A stretch of 64,000 nucleotides of DNA, taken from NCBI RefSeq assembly GCF_047730175.1, contig NZ_CP159833.1:2046001-2110000 (forward strand), given 5' to 3'. This document shows, one piece after another, positions 27,545-35,605 of the stretch. The first letter of the stretch is position 1. The number at the start of each line of letters is the position of its first letter. The DNA comes from Marifrigoribacter sp047730175 (GTDB lineage: Bacteria > Bacteroidota > Bacteroidia > Flavobacteriales > Flavobacteriaceae). The translations under genes were made by a program, and so were the position numbers. Under the pieces are notes generated by a model. That model was not told the origin of the DNA, searched no databases, and saw only the letters and a list, made by a program, of their open reading frames with translations.

Positions 27545-27904
27545 ATGAAACAAACCTTAGTAATTGGAGCTAGTTTAAATCCTTCAAGATATTCGAACCT
27601 AGCGATACATAGATTGGTTCAGAATAATATAGAGGTAAAAGCAATTGGATTAAGAGAAGGAGTGGTTACAGATATAACTATTGTAACTGATAAAATTAAT
27701 TTTAAAGACATTCATACCATTACACTTTATTTGAATGCAAAACGTCAAGTGGATTATTACGATTATATAATTTCGTTGCAACCCAAAAGAGTGATTTTTA
27801 ATCCCGGCACTGAAAATCCTGAATTATATAAAATCCTAGATGAAAATAAGATACACTATGAGCAAGCTTGTACTTTAGTTTTGCTTGGCACGAATCAATA
27901 CTAA
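27545..27904 (+). CDS. CoA-binding domain protein (YccU-like)
   Basis: This 119-residue protein has a Rossmann-type CoA-binding fold: KQTLVIGASLNPSRYSNLAI at the N-terminus, YLNAKRQVDYYDYI in the middle and RVIFNPGTENPELY near the C-terminus. Members bind CoA or similar nucleotides, and their cellular role is unknown. Its last 30 bases overlap the 3' end of the convergent symporter gene. Confidence 0.88.
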   Translation: MKQTLVIGASLNPSRYSNLAIHRLVQNNIEVKAIGLREGVVTDITIVTDKINFKDIHTITLYLNAKRQVDYYDYIISLQPKRVIFNPGTENPELYKILDENKIHYEQACTLVLLGTNQY

Positions 27905-29317
27905 GCCTAAAAATGTAATAGCACCATTAAGGACTAATATAAAGAAGCCAAAATCGAAATCTAAATAGGTTTTGCAATAATAACTAATGACATAGCCTAT
28001 AAAAGGAGTTAATATTGCAACAAGTGGCACCCAAAAATCTTTCACATTTATTTTGGTAAATAAACCAAATGCATAAAGACCCAATAAAGGCCCATAGGTA
28101 TATCCTGCAAAAGTGAATAATTTAGAAATTACTGTTGCATCAGCAATTACATATTTAAAAATAATGATTACTGCTATTAAAACTAATGAGATAAGAATAT
28201 GAATCTTTTTTCGAACCCTTACCTGTTTTTTTTCATCGTATTTTTTTTCAATATCTAAGATGTCAATACTAAAAGATGTTGTCAATGATGTTAAGGCACT
28301 ATCTGCACTCGAATATGCTGCAGCGATTAAGCCCAATAAGAAGAAAACTGCTATGCCAATTCCTAATTCTGATTGTGTAGCTATGGTTGAAAACAATTGG
28401 TCTTTATGAGCATCTATCCCATTTTTTTCAGCAAATATTGTAAGCAATAGTCCAAGAGTTAAGAAAACAAGATTTACAAATGTTAAAACAATAGTAAACC
28501 AAAACATATTTTTTTGAGCATCTTTTAAATTTCGACAGGTTAAGTTTTTTTGCATCATGTCTTGATCTAATCCTGTCATTACAATAGCTATAAATGCACC
28601 GCTTAAAAATTGTTTTGGGAAATAATTTCCTGCCCTCCAATCATCAAAAAAGAACATTTTTGAAAGCTCACTGTCAGAAACCAAATTTAAAATTTCACCT
28701 CCAGAAATTCCTAAATCTGTTGAAACATAATAGATAGCAACCCCTACAGCAATTAACATAAATAGCGTTTGTAAGGTGTCTGTCCAAACAATTGTCTTAA
28801 TACCACTTTTAAATGTGTAAAGCCAAATGAGTAATATGGTTATGGTAACGGTAAGCCAAAAAGGAATTCCCATTTCATCAAAAACTAAACTTTGAAGAAC
28901 AATAGCTACAAGGTATAATCTAAAACTAGCTCCAATGATTCTGGATAATAAAAAAAATGAAGCTCCCGTTTTATATGAAAAAGTGCCAAAACGACCTTCT
29001 AAGTAGGTGTATATAGAAGTTAGATTTAATTTATAGTATAATGGTAATAATACTAACCCAATAACAGCATATCCTACTATATATCCTAAAACTACTTGAA
29101 AATAACTGAATTGAGAAGCTTCAACCCATCCAGGAACGGAAATAAATGTTACCCCACTTAAGGATGCCCCAATCATTCCAAATGCAACCAAATACCAAGG
29201 AGACTTTTTTCCAGCTTTAAAAAAATCCGAATTACTTCCATCTTTATTTGTTAAAAAAGAGATGAATAATAGTATTCCAAAATAACCAGCAATTAGTAAA
29301 AGAATATGGTGAGGTTT
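27875..29317 (-). CDS. Sodium:solute symporter (SSS family)
   Basis: This is a 480-residue protein if it starts at ATG 29317 (MKPHHILLLIAGYFG). The open frame extends 48 codons further, but that part is AT-rich, basic and unlike the family. About 13 transmembrane helices are predicted. Family motifs include KAGKKSPWYLVAFGMIGASLSGVTFISVPGW after helix 1 and GLIAAAYSSADSALTSL in the sodium-binding region. Substrate unknown; sugars, amino acids, sialic acid and carboxylates are all found in the family. Its 3' end overlaps the convergent CoA-binding gene by 30 bp. Confidence 0.92.
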   Translation of the reverse strand, partial: KPHHILLLIAGYFGILLFISFLTNKDGSNSDFFKAGKKSPWYLVAFGMIGASLSGVTFISVPGWVEASQFSYFQVVLGYIVGYAVIGLVLLPLYYKLNLTSIYTYLEGRFGTFSYKTGASFFLLSRIIGASFRLYLVAIVLQSLVFDEMGIPFWLTVTITILLIWLYTFKSGIKTIVWTDTLQTLFMLIAVGVAIYYVSTDLGISGGEILNLVSDSELSKMFFFDDWRAGNYFPKQFLSGAFIAIVMTGLDQDMMQKNLTCRNLKDAQKNMFWFTIVLTFVNLVFLTLGLLLTIFAEKNGIDAHKDQLFSTIATQSELGIGIAVFFLLGLIAAAYSSADSALTSLTTSFSIDILDIEKKYDEKKQVRVRKKIHILISLVLIAVIIIFKYVIADATVISKLFTFAGYTYGPLLGLYAFGLFTKINVKDFWVPLVAILTPFIGYVISYYCKTYLDFDFGFFILVLNGAITFLGLVLIRAKQN

Positions 29318-29535
29318 CATAAAAAGAGCGTTTTTTTTATAGGTTAAAAATACAAAGAATGTATTTGAAGTTGTTCTATTTTTTTTTATTTTTACGCTGC
29401 TGAATACTAGATTTTTATAGTGGAGTAATTTTTTTGATATGTTAATTTTATTTTTATTCAATATTTTAACTAGGCAAAAACAGTATTTATTTGTATTTTG
29501 AAATTGCTAAAAAAAAATAATTAAAAAAAATTATA

Positions 29536-32037
29536 ATGAAAAAAAAATCCCTATTTATTATTGCTTTACTTATAGGTGCTGTAACAATGCAATCACAAGA
29601 ATATGTTCAAATGATTGATGCTGGTACTTTTAAAGTTGAAGAGATAATTGAAAACGCAGAAACTTATTTTGAAGATAAAGACAAAGGACGTGGTTCTGGA
29701 TATAAACAATTTAAACGTTGGGAGTACAATGCCATGAGATTAATTAAAGATGACGGGTATCTTCCTAATATAGAAGAAAGACTTTCTGAAGTTGAAAGTT
29801 TTAATGCGTATTTAAATGAAACTTCTGAAAATCGACAAGTATTAAATGACAATTGGTCTGAAATGGGACCAACTTATTGGAATCAAACCGCTTCTTGGAG
29901 TCCAGGAGTTGGACGTATTACTGGTATTTCAATAGATAAAAACGATAGTGATCATATCATTGTTGGTGCAAATACAGGAGGTGTATGGAAAACAACAAAT
30001 GGAGGTGCCGATTGGACACCACTGGGTGATTATTTTTCTAACCTTTATGTATATTCTGTAGAAATTGACCCATCAGATTCTTCTGTATATTACTTTGGTT
30101 CAGGTGATGGATTAATCTATAAATCTGCCGATTCTGGAGCAACATGGAATTTATTAGGAGATATGGGATCTTCAAGTGTTAATAGATTATTAATTCATCC
30201 TACTGATTCAAGTATAATGTATGCTACCGCCCAAAATGGAGGTATTAAAAAATCAACAGATGGTGGTGTTACATGGGATACAGCTGTTTCAGATAATAGA
30301 GGATATGATTTAGAATTTAAACCAGGAAACCCTAATGTTGTGTATGCAACAGGAACAGGATTTCATAAGTCAACTGATGGTGGAGCAACTTTTTCAACCA
30401 TTGGAGGATTTACTACAGGAGCTAAAATGTTAGCGGTTACAGCGGCAAATGATTCTAGAGTTTATGTTGTTGAAGCTTCAGGAAGTCAATTTGGTAAATT
30501 CTATTTTTCAACAGATAGTGGAAACTCTTTTACAGAAAGAAATCATGCCGGAAGAAATTATTTTGGATACGATACCTCAGGTTTTGATTCTGGTGGACAA
30601 GCGCCAAGAGATATGGATATTACAGCAAGCCCATTAAATGCAGATGAAGTTCATATAGCAGGAGTTTTAACTTGGAGATCTACCGATGGGGGAGTAAATT
30701 TTGAAAATACTTCAGATTGGATTCCTCAAGATGCAGCTGGAGCAAATAAAGGATACTGTCATGCTGATGTTGATTTAATGCTTTTTGATGATTCAGGAAT
30801 TATGTTTGTAGGTACTGATGGTGGTATCTTTAGAGCAGATGATTCTACTGTATTAAATTCAACGTATTATACTGATATAACTGATGGATTAGGAATTACA
30901 CAATTTTATAAACTTGGAGTTTCCCAAACACCAGATGTTATTGTTGTTGGGGGATCTCAAGATAATGGAAGTTTTGCTTATAAAGAAGCTATTGATGAAT
31001 GGACTTGTTGGATTGGTGCAGATGGAATGGAAACATTTGTAGATAAAGACAATTCAAGTCTTATGTTTGGAACATCACAAAATGGTCAATTGTATCGTAC
31101 CGCTAACGGGGGAATAACTTTAACAGGGTTACCTGAACCACCTCCAGGATCTGGTGCGTGGGTTACTCCATTTGAACAAGACCCTACTGAAACAGGTACT
31201 TTGTATTTGGGCTATAATAGAGTTTTTAAATCAGTGAGTAATGGTAATTCATGGTCAATTATATCACAAGATTTAGGTTCTAATTTATCGCAAATGAAAA
31301 TCGCACCTTCTAATAATCAAATAATGTATGCTGCTAGAGGTGGGTTTATGTATAAGACCGAAGATGGTGGAACAACAGATTGGGTACAATTACCAATAAT
31401 AGGAGGCCTAATGAATTCTATCGCTATTCACCCTACAAATCCTAATAAAATTGCAGTAGCTTCCTCAAGTTCAGCTAATCCAGTAGTGGTTTCTGAAGAT
31501 GGTGGAGCAACTTGGATAAATTATAAATTTAATTTACCTACTTTTTCTTCATTATCAGTAATTTGGGATGACAATGGAAAAGATGGATTATATGTTGGTA
31601 TGGATTATGGATTATTTTATATAGATGATACATTTACTGAATGGCAACCTTATAATAATAACTTACCGAATGTAATTATTAATGAATTAGATATTAATAA
31701 TGTAACTAATATGTTATACGCAGGTTCTTATGGTAGAGGAATTTGGTCATCCCCATTAATAGATGATTTAATTGGAGTAGAAGACTTCTTATCTCAAGAT
31801 CAAGTTTCAATATCTCCTAACCCTACTAGTAATGAGATTAGTATCGTCGTGCAACAACAAGTTGAAGCTGATATTAGAATCTTTGATATTTTAGGTAAAC
31901 TAATGGTGTATCAATCTGATATAAGTTTAGGAAGTAATAACCATACTATCGATGTTTCAAACTTTTCAAACGGAGTTTATTTTGTTAGAATTAATTCTGA
32001 CGCAGGAACAATCACTAAAAAGATTATAAAAAAATAA
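29536..32037 (+). CDS. Secreted sortilin/BNR-repeat beta-propeller protein with T9SS type A domain
   Basis: This 833-residue protein has a signal peptide (~1-20). It then has repeated BNR/VPS10-like blades with Asp-box motifs (TTNGGADWTP, SADSGATWN, STDGGVTWD, STDGGATFS, STDSGNSFT, SEDGGATWI), each preceded by an 'IxIDPxDSxxxY' strand. Residues ~755-833 form a type A T9SS sorting domain (SISPNPTSNEISIVV, NGVYFVRI, ITKKIIKK). Such propellers occur in sialidases, xyloglucanases and uncharacterised surface proteins; no glycosidase catalytic residues can be named here. It is monocistronic with a strong terminator. Confidence 0.92.
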   Translation: MKKKSLFIIALLIGAVTMQSQEYVQMIDAGTFKVEEIIENAETYFEDKDKGRGSGYKQFKRWEYNAMRLIKDDGYLPNIEERLSEVESFNAYLNETSENRQVLNDNWSEMGPTYWNQTASWSPGVGRITGISIDKNDSDHIIVGANTGGVWKTTNGGADWTPLGDYFSNLYVYSVEIDPSDSSVYYFGSGDGLIYKSADSGATWNLLGDMGSSSVNRLLIHPTDSSIMYATAQNGGIKKSTDGGVTWDTAVSDNRGYDLEFKPGNPNVVYATGTGFHKSTDGGATFSTIGGFTTGAKMLAVTAANDSRVYVVEASGSQFGKFYFSTDSGNSFTERNHAGRNYFGYDTSGFDSGGQAPRDMDITASPLNADEVHIAGVLTWRSTDGGVNFENTSDWIPQDAAGANKGYCHADVDLMLFDDSGIMFVGTDGGIFRADDSTVLNSTYYTDITDGLGITQFYKLGVSQTPDVIVVGGSQDNGSFAYKEAIDEWTCWIGADGMETFVDKDNSSLMFGTSQNGQLYRTANGGITLTGLPEPPPGSGAWVTPFEQDPTETGTLYLGYNRVFKSVSNGNSWSIISQDLGSNLSQMKIAPSNNQIMYAARGGFMYKTEDGGTTDWVQLPIIGGLMNSIAIHPTNPNKIAVASSSSANPVVVSEDGGATWINYKFNLPTFSSLSVIWDDNGKDGLYVGMDYGLFYIDDTFTEWQPYNNNLPNVIINELDINNVTNMLYAGSYGRGIWSSPLIDDLIGVEDFLSQDQVSISPNPTSNEISIVVQQQVEADIRIFDILGKLMVYQSDISLGSNNHTIDVSNFSNGVYFVRINSDAGTITKKIIKK

Positions 32038-32056
32038 TTTTTTTTTAAATACTTAT

Positions 32057-32092
32057 AATGCTTCAGGAAAATTCATTTTTTTCTGAAGCATT
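32057..32092 (+). terminator. Terminator of the BNR-repeat gene
   Basis: A 10-bp stem (aatgcttcag / ctgaagcatt) is followed by eight T residues. It lies 20 bp after the stop codon and just before recR. Confidence 0.85.
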
Positions 32093-32110
32093 TTTTTTAT
32101 CTTGCTAGCC

Positions 32111-32731
32111 ATGGAATTTTCATCAAAGCTTCTTGAAAATGCAGTAAATGAAATGGCCCAATTCCCAGGAATAGGCAAAAGAACTGCCCTTCGGTTAGTG
32201 CTTCATTTATTGAAGCAACCCAAAGAACATACGCATCAGTTATCTCAGAGCTTGCTTCAAATGAGAGATGAAATTATTTTTTGTAAAAACTGTCATAATA
32301 TTTCCGACAAAGAATTGTGTGAAATCTGTGCAAACCCAAACAGAAATGAAAAAAGTATTTGTGTTGTGGAAGATATTCGTGATGTAATGGCTATTGAAAA
32401 CACAAGCCAATTTAAAGGGCATTATCACGTCTTAGGAGGAAAAATATCACCTATGGATGGAATAGGTCCAGGCGATTTAAATGTTCAATCCTTAGTCGAT
32501 AAAGTGGCAGCAGGAACTATCGAAGAACTTATTTTTGCTTTAAGCTCGACTTTAGAAGGCGATACCACAAATTTCTTTATCTTTAAACAAATTGAAAATT
32601 ATAATATACTTACAACAACCATTGCAAGAGGAATTTCAGTAGGCGATGAATTAGAATATGCAGATGAGGTTACTCTTGGAAGAAGTATTGTAAATAGAAT
32701 TCCTTTTGAGAATTCATTAAAAAGCAATTAA
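32111..32731 (+). CDS. recR: Recombination mediator protein RecR
   Basis: This 206-residue protein starts at ATG 32111 (MEFSSKLLENAVNEM); a TTG three codons upstream is less likely. It has the helix-hairpin-helix FPGIGKRTALRLVLHLL, a four-Cys zinc finger (FCKNCHNISDKELCEICANP), and a Toprim domain (SICVVEDIRDVMAIE, YHVLGGKISPMDGIGP) with the conserved C-terminal part. RecR acts with RecO and RecF to load RecA on gapped DNA. It is followed 4 bp later by a glycosyltransferase gene, an arrangement that looks co-transcribed. Confidence 0.97.
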   Translation: MEFSSKLLENAVNEMAQFPGIGKRTALRLVLHLLKQPKEHTHQLSQSLLQMRDEIIFCKNCHNISDKELCEICANPNRNEKSICVVEDIRDVMAIENTSQFKGHYHVLGGKISPMDGIGPGDLNVQSLVDKVAAGTIEELIFALSSTLEGDTTNFFIFKQIENYNILTTTIARGISVGDELEYADEVTLGRSIVNRIPFENSLKSN

Positions 32732-32735
32732 TATA

Positions 32736-33860
32736 TTGAAACTCTCTGTTGTTATACTTAATTACAATGTTCGCTTTTTTTTAGAGCAATGTATTCGAAG
32801 TGTACAAAGTGCCATAACTACAATTGATGCTGAAATAATTGTCATTGACAATGACTCTTCAGACGATAGCTGTCTGATGGTGAAAACAATCTTTCCAGAG
32901 ATATTACTCATAGAAAATAAAGAAAACGTTGGTTTCAGTAAAGCAAATAATCAGGCAGTAAAAGTAGCAAATGGGGAGTATGTTTGTATTTTAAACCCAG
33001 ATACAGCGGTTAGTGAACATACATTTATTTCTTCATTAAAATACGCTGAAACAATCAATAATTTAGGGGCCTTGGGAGTATGCTTAATGGACGGTACAGG
33101 CGCTTTTCTTCCTGAAAGTAAACGTAATTTACCAACACCAAAAGCTTCTTTATTAAAACTATTAGGTGTAGGGAAAAATTATTATGCAAATCATATAGAT
33201 AAAAATAAAAGAGGTGAAGTCGATATATTAGTGGGTGCTTTTATGCTCCTAAAGAGAACTGTTTATAATGAAGTAAATGGCTTTGATGAAGATTATTTTA
33301 TGTATGGAGAAGATATCGATTTTTCATACAAACTCAAAAAAGCTGGCTATCGAAATCATTATATGGGCGATGTTACGGTACTACATTATAAAGGAGAAAG
33401 CACACAAAAAGACAAAGCTTATTTCGATCGTTTTTATGGAGCTATGAAGATTTTTTATAGCAAACACTTTCATACCAATATCTTTTTTAATGGGTTTGTT
33501 AATATAGGTGTTTCCATAGCAAAGGCAACAAATCGAGCGTCAAGTTCAAAAAATAATTCAGAAAATAATACAACAAAAAAAACATTCCTTCTAACAGAAA
33601 ACTTAACACTTTTAAAAACAATTTCTTCAACTATCGAAACTCCAATAAAATCTGTTTCAAAATCTATTTTTGCTTACAAAACGTTTTCGAATAATCATTT
33701 TATTTTTGATTCTAATTATATGCCTTATGATCAAATATTTAGAGTCATGAAAGACCTTAATGGTAAAGAGAATACTTTCCGAATACATCCTCCCAATTGT
33801 AATTTTATCATAGGAAGCGATCAAAGTGACCAAAAAGGGACTGTGACCGTTTTTTCATAA
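32736..33860 (+). CDS. Family 2 glycosyltransferase
   Basis: This 374-residue GT-A protein has the nucleotide-sugar site VVILNYN at the N-terminus, IVIDNDSSDDS, and NPDTA as the DxD-like metal site. DIDFSYKLKKAGY supplies the catalytic base. The start is TTG at 32736, 4 bp after recR, and no ATG precedes the conserved strand. Residues ~285-374 lie beyond the GT2 core and are less conserved, perhaps a membrane-association or partner region. Sugar and acceptor unknown; probably envelope polysaccharide. Confidence 0.92.
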   Translation: MKLSVVILNYNVRFFLEQCIRSVQSAITTIDAEIIVIDNDSSDDSCLMVKTIFPEILLIENKENVGFSKANNQAVKVANGEYVCILNPDTAVSEHTFISSLKYAETINNLGALGVCLMDGTGAFLPESKRNLPTPKASLLKLLGVGKNYYANHIDKNKRGEVDILVGAFMLLKRTVYNEVNGFDEDYFMYGEDIDFSYKLKKAGYRNHYMGDVTVLHYKGESTQKDKAYFDRFYGAMKIFYSKHFHTNIFFNGFVNIGVSIAKATNRASSSKNNSENNTTKKTFLLTENLTLLKTISSTIETPIKSVSKSIFAYKTFSNNHFIFDSNYMPYDQIFRVMKDLNGKENTFRIHPPNCNFIIGSDQSDQKGTVTVFS

Positions 33861-33890
33861 AATTGAATCTATTTACATCTAAATTTTACT

Positions 33891-33898
33891 TAATTTTG
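33891..33898 (+). promoter_or_regulatory. Bacteroidota -7 promoter element for the E2 gene
   Basis: TAATTTTG matches TAnnTTTG, 34 bp before the ATG at 33933. A TTG lies 25 bp upstream, slightly far for the -33 element. Confidence 0.5.
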
Positions 33899-33932
33899 CA
33901 TCGTTAAAAATAAATGGTACTTGTAATATATT

Positions 33933-35243
33933 ATGGCAAAATTTGAATTAAAACTACCGAAGATGGGTGAGAGTGTTGCAGAAGCAACATTAACAAACTG
34001 GCTTAAAGAAGTAGGCGATACTATTGAGATGGACGAAGCTGTGCTAGAAATAGCAACCGATAAGGTAGACAGTGAAGTTCCTAGCGAAGTAGAAGGTGTT
34101 TTAGTAGAAAAACTATTCGAAGTAGATGACATAATTCAAGTAGGACAAACCATCGCTGTGATTGAAACAGATGGCGGAGACGCTTCTCAAGCTGAAGCTA
34201 AAGTAGAAGCTCCAGCACCAGCCATAATTGCAAAAGTAGAAGCTCCAGTGCTAGCAGCTAAAGTAGAAGTTTCTGCAGCTATTGAAAGTTCAGGAGATCG
34301 TTTTTATTCTCCGTTAGTAAAAAATATTGCAGCTGCTGAAAACATTTCACAATCAGAATTAGATGCAATTACAGGTACAGGAAAAGATGGAAGAGTGTCT
34401 AAAAATGATATACTGCAATTTGTAGAAAATAGAACGTCACAACCTCAAAAAACAGTTGTCACTTCGAGCGCAGTCGAGAAATCTTATCCAAAAGTAGCAG
34501 ATAAAAAACAAGCTACACCTGTTTCAGTAAATGGAGGAGATGAAATTATAGAAATGACCAGAATGGGCAAATTGATTGCCCATCATATGGTGGAGAGTAT
34601 TCAAACTTCAGCACATGTACAATCATTTATAGAAGCCGATGTAACCAATATCTGGAACTGGCGTAAAAAGGTAAAAAGCGACTTCATGAAACGTGAAGGA
34701 GAAAATTTAACCTTTACTCCAATTTTTATGGAAGCTGTAGCCAAGGCTTTAAAAGATTTTCCTATGATGAATATCGCTTTAGATGGAAATAACATCATTA
34801 AGCGTAAAAATATCAACCTTGGGATGGCAGCTGCCTTAGGTGATGGTAACTTAATCGTTCCGGTAATTAAAAATGCAGACCAACTCAACTTGGTAGGTAT
34901 GAGTAAGGCGGTAAACGATTTAGCCTCTCGTGCTAGAAATAATCAGTTAAAGCCAGACGATATCCAAGGTGGAACCTATACAGTTACTAACGTAGGTACT
35001 TTTGGAAGTATCATGGGTACTCCAATTATCAATCAGCCACAAGTAGGTATTTTAGCATTGGGAGCCATTCGTAAAGTTCCTGCGGTGATCGAAACTCCAG
35101 ATGGTGATTTTATAGGCATTCGTTATAAAATGTTCTTATCGCATTCGTACGACCATAGAGTGGTAAATGGTGCTTTAGGAGGTCAGTTTGTAAAAGCAGT
35201 TTCAGATTACCTAGAAGCGTGGGATATCAATAGAGAGATTTAA
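33933..35243 (+). CDS. 2-oxoacid dehydrogenase E2 (dihydrolipoamide acyltransferase)
   Basis: This 436-residue protein has a lipoyl domain (~1-78) with the lipoylated Lys44 in EIATDKVDSEV, and an Ala/Glu-rich linker (~79-110). The peripheral subunit-binding domain is at ~115-162 (YSPLVKNIAAAENIS.. GKDGRVSKNDI), with a second linker at ~163-200 and the catalytic acyltransferase domain at ~205-436 with SHSYDHRVVNGALG. E1 and E3 genes are absent nearby. The PKMGESV..TNWL type is most like the branched-chain or 2-oxoglutarate complexes, so the substrate is open. The second linker contains a palindromic repeat-like DNA segment at 34457-34484. Confidence 0.9.
   Translation: MAKFELKLPKMGESVAEATLTNWLKEVGDTIEMDEAVLEIATDKVDSEVPSEVEGVLVEKLFEVDDIIQVGQTIAVIETDGGDASQAEAKVEAPAPAIIAKVEAPVLAAKVEVSAAIESSGDRFYSPLVKNIAAAENISQSELDAITGTGKDGRVSKNDILQFVENRTSQPQKTVVTSSAVEKSYPKVADKKQATPVSVNGGDEIIEMTRMGKLIAHHMVESIQTSAHVQSFIEADVTNIWNWRKKVKSDFMKREGENLTFTPIFMEAVAKALKDFPMMNIALDGNNIIKRKNINLGMAAALGDGNLIVPVIKNADQLNLVGMSKAVNDLASRARNNQLKPDDIQGGTYTVTNVGTFGSIMGTPIINQPQVGILALGAIRKVPAVIETPDGDFIGIRYKMFLSHSYDHRVVNGALGGQFVKAVSDYLEAWDINREI
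34457..34484 (+). repeat. REP-like intergenic sequence inside the E2 linker coding region
   Basis: The segment TTGTCACTTCGAGCGCAGTC and the next eight bases GAGAAATC resemble the dispersed 'GTCACTTCGAGCGCAGTCGAGAA' element I recall from many flavobacterial intergenic regions. It has two TCGA cores that can pair. Here it is read in frame as VVTSSAVEKS within the flexible linker between the subunit-binding and catalytic domains. The family memory is unverified. Confidence 0.5.
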
Positions 35244-35557
35244 CCCTATTATCTTATTAATTTTTTGGGCATGCCCTAGCGAAAATGCTAGGTCGCGCTA
35301 TCCACTGTATCTTTATTTTTGTCTTTTTGAGCATTATAGAAAGCAAGATATATTTTGTTTTATGATAGCTAGTAAAACTAGTCGAAACATTGTGACAAAA
35401 ATAAAGGATTCCATTGCTATCCCTCATGCAGAGCTAATGCTTGTCATCCTGAGCTCGACTCAGGATCTCAGAAATAAAAGAATAAATAATATTTTCTTGA
35501 AAGCTTCTTGACTTTTGGGTTCCTTTTAAAACCGCCCTTATTTTTAAAAATATTGAC
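35244..35557. repeat. Gene-free stretch with composite palindromic repeat element
   Basis: No gene is seen. The stretch contains cctagc-gaaaat-gctagg (35275-35292) and GGTCGCGCTATCCACTG nearby. A long inverted pair follows, atctttatttttgtc (35309-35323) and gacaaaaataaaggat (35394-35409, one indel). The right part reads TTCCATTGCTATCCCTCATGC. A hairpin, atcctgag-ctcga-ctcaggat (35446-35466), closes the element. This looks like the composite dispersed repeats common between flavobacterial genes. Confidence 0.6.
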
Positions 35558-35605
35558 TTGCAAAAATTTCTTATCTTACAATCTCTAGCTAATCAAAATA
35601 ATCAA

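Noticed and set aside
33914..33947. Short frame MVLVIYYGKI overlapping the start of the E2 gene
   Set aside because: Only ten codons with no sign of a regulatory hairpin; it looks like a chance ATG upstream of the true start.
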